Source: Nitrososphaerota archaeon (GTDB lineage Archaea; Thermoproteota; Nitrososphaeria; Nitrososphaerales; Nitrosopumilaceae). From it: 64,000 nt of DNA. The position numbers were made by a program, and so were the translations under genes. Below are positions 63,101-64,000 of the stretch, in pieces. The number at the start of each line of letters is the position of its first letter. The first letter of the stretch is position 1. A model generated the notes under the pieces. It was given only the letters and a program-made list of their open reading frames with translations, did no database searches and was not told the DNA's origin. The stretch is taken from contig JACQCT010000027.1 in the NCBI GenBank assembly GCA_016201435.1, forward strand, positions 35,576 to 99,575, written 5' to 3'.

Positions 63101-64000
63101 GTAGTGTGAACCAAATAGGTGATGTCAAGGTAATAACATGGCAGAGGAATCTAGATTCAAATAACAGCACTATTGTTTACTACAATTACTCTGTGCCGCT
63201 TGTCACGCCACAGCTATATGCACTTGGTAAAGTGGAAATTGATCAAAATAATATGGCTGCTTTCACAGAAGCAAGGAACTGGTTTGTTGCCGTAGATCCT
63301 ACTGTAGCCTATACAATTGGTGATCCAGGCATAGGTACAGACGCAAATTCATTAACTATATTCACTTGGTCAAACCCTAATTCCGCTACTTGTACGCCAA
63401 GCACAACACAAGCTGGTTCAACTTTTATTGCTAACACACTTGCTCTTACTCCTACAAGTGGTGGTCTACGCCATTTTTGTTATATTTTTGCTACACCCAT
63501 AACAATAAGTTCAACCAAACAATACGTGTTCTCATCGATCACAACTAATACTGGTGATTTTAGTAGTATTACCACTTCCTCTCCATCTGGTTCGGTTGCC
63601 GTAGCAGGTGCCTCTTCCTTATCAGCTACTTATCACATTGCATTCACACAACCCCTCTCTGAAACACTCACATCATCTGATGCTGTATCAACCAAGGCAG
63701 CTAAGCAAGCATCACTAGCTGAAACACTCACATCATCTGATGCTGTATCAAAATCAGTTAAAAAACAACTAGCTGAAACCCTATCATCATCTGATGCTGT
63801 ATCCACGATAGCAGGCAAGATTAAATCACTAGCTGAAACACTCACATCATCTGATGCTGTATCAACCAAGGCAGCTAAGCAAGCATCACTAGCTGAAACA
63901 CTCACATCATCTGATGCTGTATCAACCAAGGCAGCTAAGCAAGCATCACTAGCTGAAACACTCACATCATCTGATGCTGTATCAACCAAGGCAGCTAAGC
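60178..64000 (+). CDS. Giant repeat-bearing secreted surface protein, N-terminal 1274 codons (continues past window)
   Basis: One open frame from TTG (60178) to the window end; no stop occurs. Residues ~1-26 form a signal peptide (KIISILLFFTLSISS). A first outside domain (~30-230) is followed by a membrane segment (ILFRSEEEK after it, ~235-248) and a second signal-like helix (SFCFIVILISSTVVTPISIS, ~261-280). Then a Thr/Asn-rich region with a duplicated 37-residue unit, a LamG-type sandwich (~495-650, LTISAWVKPDY to IQNVNLYDS), Ig-like domains, and 20-residue repeats from ~1162. It is probably a cell-surface adhesin or S-layer-associated protein. Confidence 0.85.
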   Translation, partial: MKIKIISILLFFTLSISSLTIASADSMIINSNYDNQKSILNTQQKIEQSNVIKSHTSRQFNIDLTENFGIAENKNSQQAPSAPITNISMQQKTINLSERINVLENDLNPNTIALVKQSFVLKTTTDRIWNTERIRFNGKSIVTTNVLWNEQTSNVKMSSLINDLQSFEKSINDHITNNLAATVEKIIFVKPISDISLIAQNNIILFSTNSNSIENDIVRLAHDVTDTKNPTIFLLLVPLSGYILFRSEEEKFQFFNTRKIVSFCFIVILISSTVVTPISISPGFLNSVYAETMNGTSTNATNNAENNITLPLQSTSNTTQIGPQADISNDTLQNETILNPISVLTNATNSTLSGQINVTDTNSTGSSLVGPITNSTTEINSTNPSIPDQISVTDEVTLNSTGSSLVGPITNSTTEINSTNPSIPVQISVTDEIALNYTNINKIPNATKSWEFNSIQNVTTVGSAKIQNNTNVTSLKLAGSGYLTENVNSTRNLSELTISAWVKPDYRQGSPQFTIISKENQFTLSINNIISPAKIATFSVFDGIKWSTVNSTVSIEENWTQLAATFNGSSISIYVNGTLQSTRAINDIPTLAVNGQLTTKTVDQISSDADIVIGAYLNTLRGAASNKFSGSIQNVNLYDSLLTPSQIAQLYNNNILSDHLNKIQTLAQTNSTSDANPLFSEQVAILDNISVNSTSLTNATAIPITPSLKKLKNSYLITENPEFEFQYFNNATIAKLGKVIKKSLKHIQDDNWTDTKKTINIEIFDPTGKKIHTKSEFKELVDGKFDITLSSTRNVKPGIYKVKITMTMNGHTFVTTDQYAWGLVSLNTEKSIYRPNETANLVIVVLDNNGTSVCNADISMKITNPTLQNTILSSGHGITPGECGLYNAQYVTSSEGNYTVNVVAKSYAGITNFSTYFMVQKNFNYDVVRTAESKIDPFNNPNNFNVKINVKSFVGSGLVTIKEYVPNVFNVTTDGSVNQIGDVKVITWQRNLDSNNSTIVYYNYSVPLVTPQLYALGKVEIDQNNMAAFTEARNWFVAVDPTVAYTIGDPGIGTDANSLTIFTWSNPNSATCTPSTTQAGSTFIANTLALTPTSGGLRHFCYIFATPITISSTKQYVFSSITTNTGDFSSITTSSPSGSVAVAGASSLSATYHIAFTQPLSETLTSSDAVSTKAAKQASLAETLTSSDAVSKSVKKQLAETLSSSDAVSTIAGKIKSLAETLTSSDAVSTKAAKQASLAETLTSSDAVSTKAAKQASLAETLTSSDAVSTKAAK
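61261..61473 (+). repeat. Duplicated 111-bp unit in the giant surface-protein gene
   Basis: Two almost identical copies (start 61261 and 61372) of a 37-codon unit beginning NSTGSSLVGP and including INSTNPSIP and QISVTDE differ at about one base (Asp to Val). The near-identity shows a recent duplication. Confidence 0.85.
63661..64000 (+). repeat. Tandem 60-bp repeats (ETLTSSDAVS) at the window end
   Basis: Units start at 63661, 63721 (54 bp), 63775, 63835, 63895 and 63955 (cut by the window). They encode ETLTSSDAVSTKAAKQASLA with variants; units 1, 4 and 5 (and the visible part of 6) are the same. In thaumarchaeal surface proteins such arrays run for many copies. They are in-frame coding repeats, not CRISPR. 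Confidence 0.9.

Noticed and set aside
63661..64000. Regular 60-bp repeats considered as a CRISPR array
   Set aside because: The whole unit repeats, there are no unique spacers, and the units are in frame inside a long coding sequence.

Overview
This AT-rich window comes from an ammonia-oxidising-type thaumarchaeon (Nitrososphaerota, most like the Nitrosopumilus/Nitrosotalea side). The evidence is gene content. There are two CdvB/ESCRT-III cell-division paralogues, an archaeal TFB, archaeal tRNA-maturation enzymes, a deazaguanine (archaeosine) gene set, a two-subunit aconitase-X enzyme of the archaeal mevalonate route, a crotonyl-CoA/3-hydroxypropionyl-CoA hydratase of the type used in the thaumarchaeal carbon-fixation cycle, and secreted proteins with thaumarchaeal motifs (the W-V-K-x-N-A-x-W-W domain and AETLTSSDAVS repeats). 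No rRNA, tRNA, CRISPR array or insertion sequence was recognised.

Layout. 1-3.3 kb: tRNA maturation and small archaeal genes (kinase fragment, CCA-adding enzyme, ThpR, UPF0200 kinase, UPF0201). 3.4-7.4 kb: secreted phosphoesterase, deacetylase and pentapeptide-repeat protein. 7.5-11 kb: tight operon prs - tRNA-G10 methyltransferase - RNase Z - sirtuin. 11-15.4 kb: an accessory-looking stretch with small proteins, an M50-like protease, a secreted PKD + Hint (intein-type) protein, a frameshifted PD-(D/E)XK nuclease and a strongly structured 99-nt element. 15.5-21.9 kb: vitamin-B12-binding-like protein, phosphatase, hemerythrin, a CARF-type regulator, SDR, GtrA and TFB. 22-27 kb: a 36-residue C2H2 zinc-finger protein, CdvB-1, an MFS transporter, a candidate 220-nt RNA, coiled-coil and TRAM proteins. 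27-32.7 kb: HTH regulators (one membrane-anchored) and secreted NHL protein. 32.8-35 kb: QueE-FolE-QueC. 36-44 kb: metabolism (hydratase, homoserine kinase), GPN GTPase, membrane and glycosyltransferase proteins, plus a candidate 67-nt RNA. 43.6-45.5 kb: sulfate assimilation (CysH, Sat). 46-51.5 kb: Nth, aconitase X, and the operon NFACT - Mut7-C RNase - AMMECR1. 52-54.1 kb: cobalamin methyltransferases CbiT, CbiL, CbiF. 54.1-59.7 kb: a racemase-like protein that lacks both catalytic cysteines, CdvB-2, secreted proteins and a family-5 uracil-DNA glycosylase. 60.2 kb to the end: the first ~1274 codons of a giant repeat-bearing surface protein that runs off the window.

The strongest new observations are: an identical 12-bp palindrome plus a second shared block at the same distance (57 nt between palindrome and ATG) in front of both cdvB genes; several discrete structured non-coding RNA candidates, one 67-nt RNA having its own TATA box and a perfect 12-bp terminal stem; a CARF-type regulator away from any CRISPR locus with a palindrome at its predicted promoter; the Cys-to-Ser racemase homologue; and the secreted Hint-domain protein.
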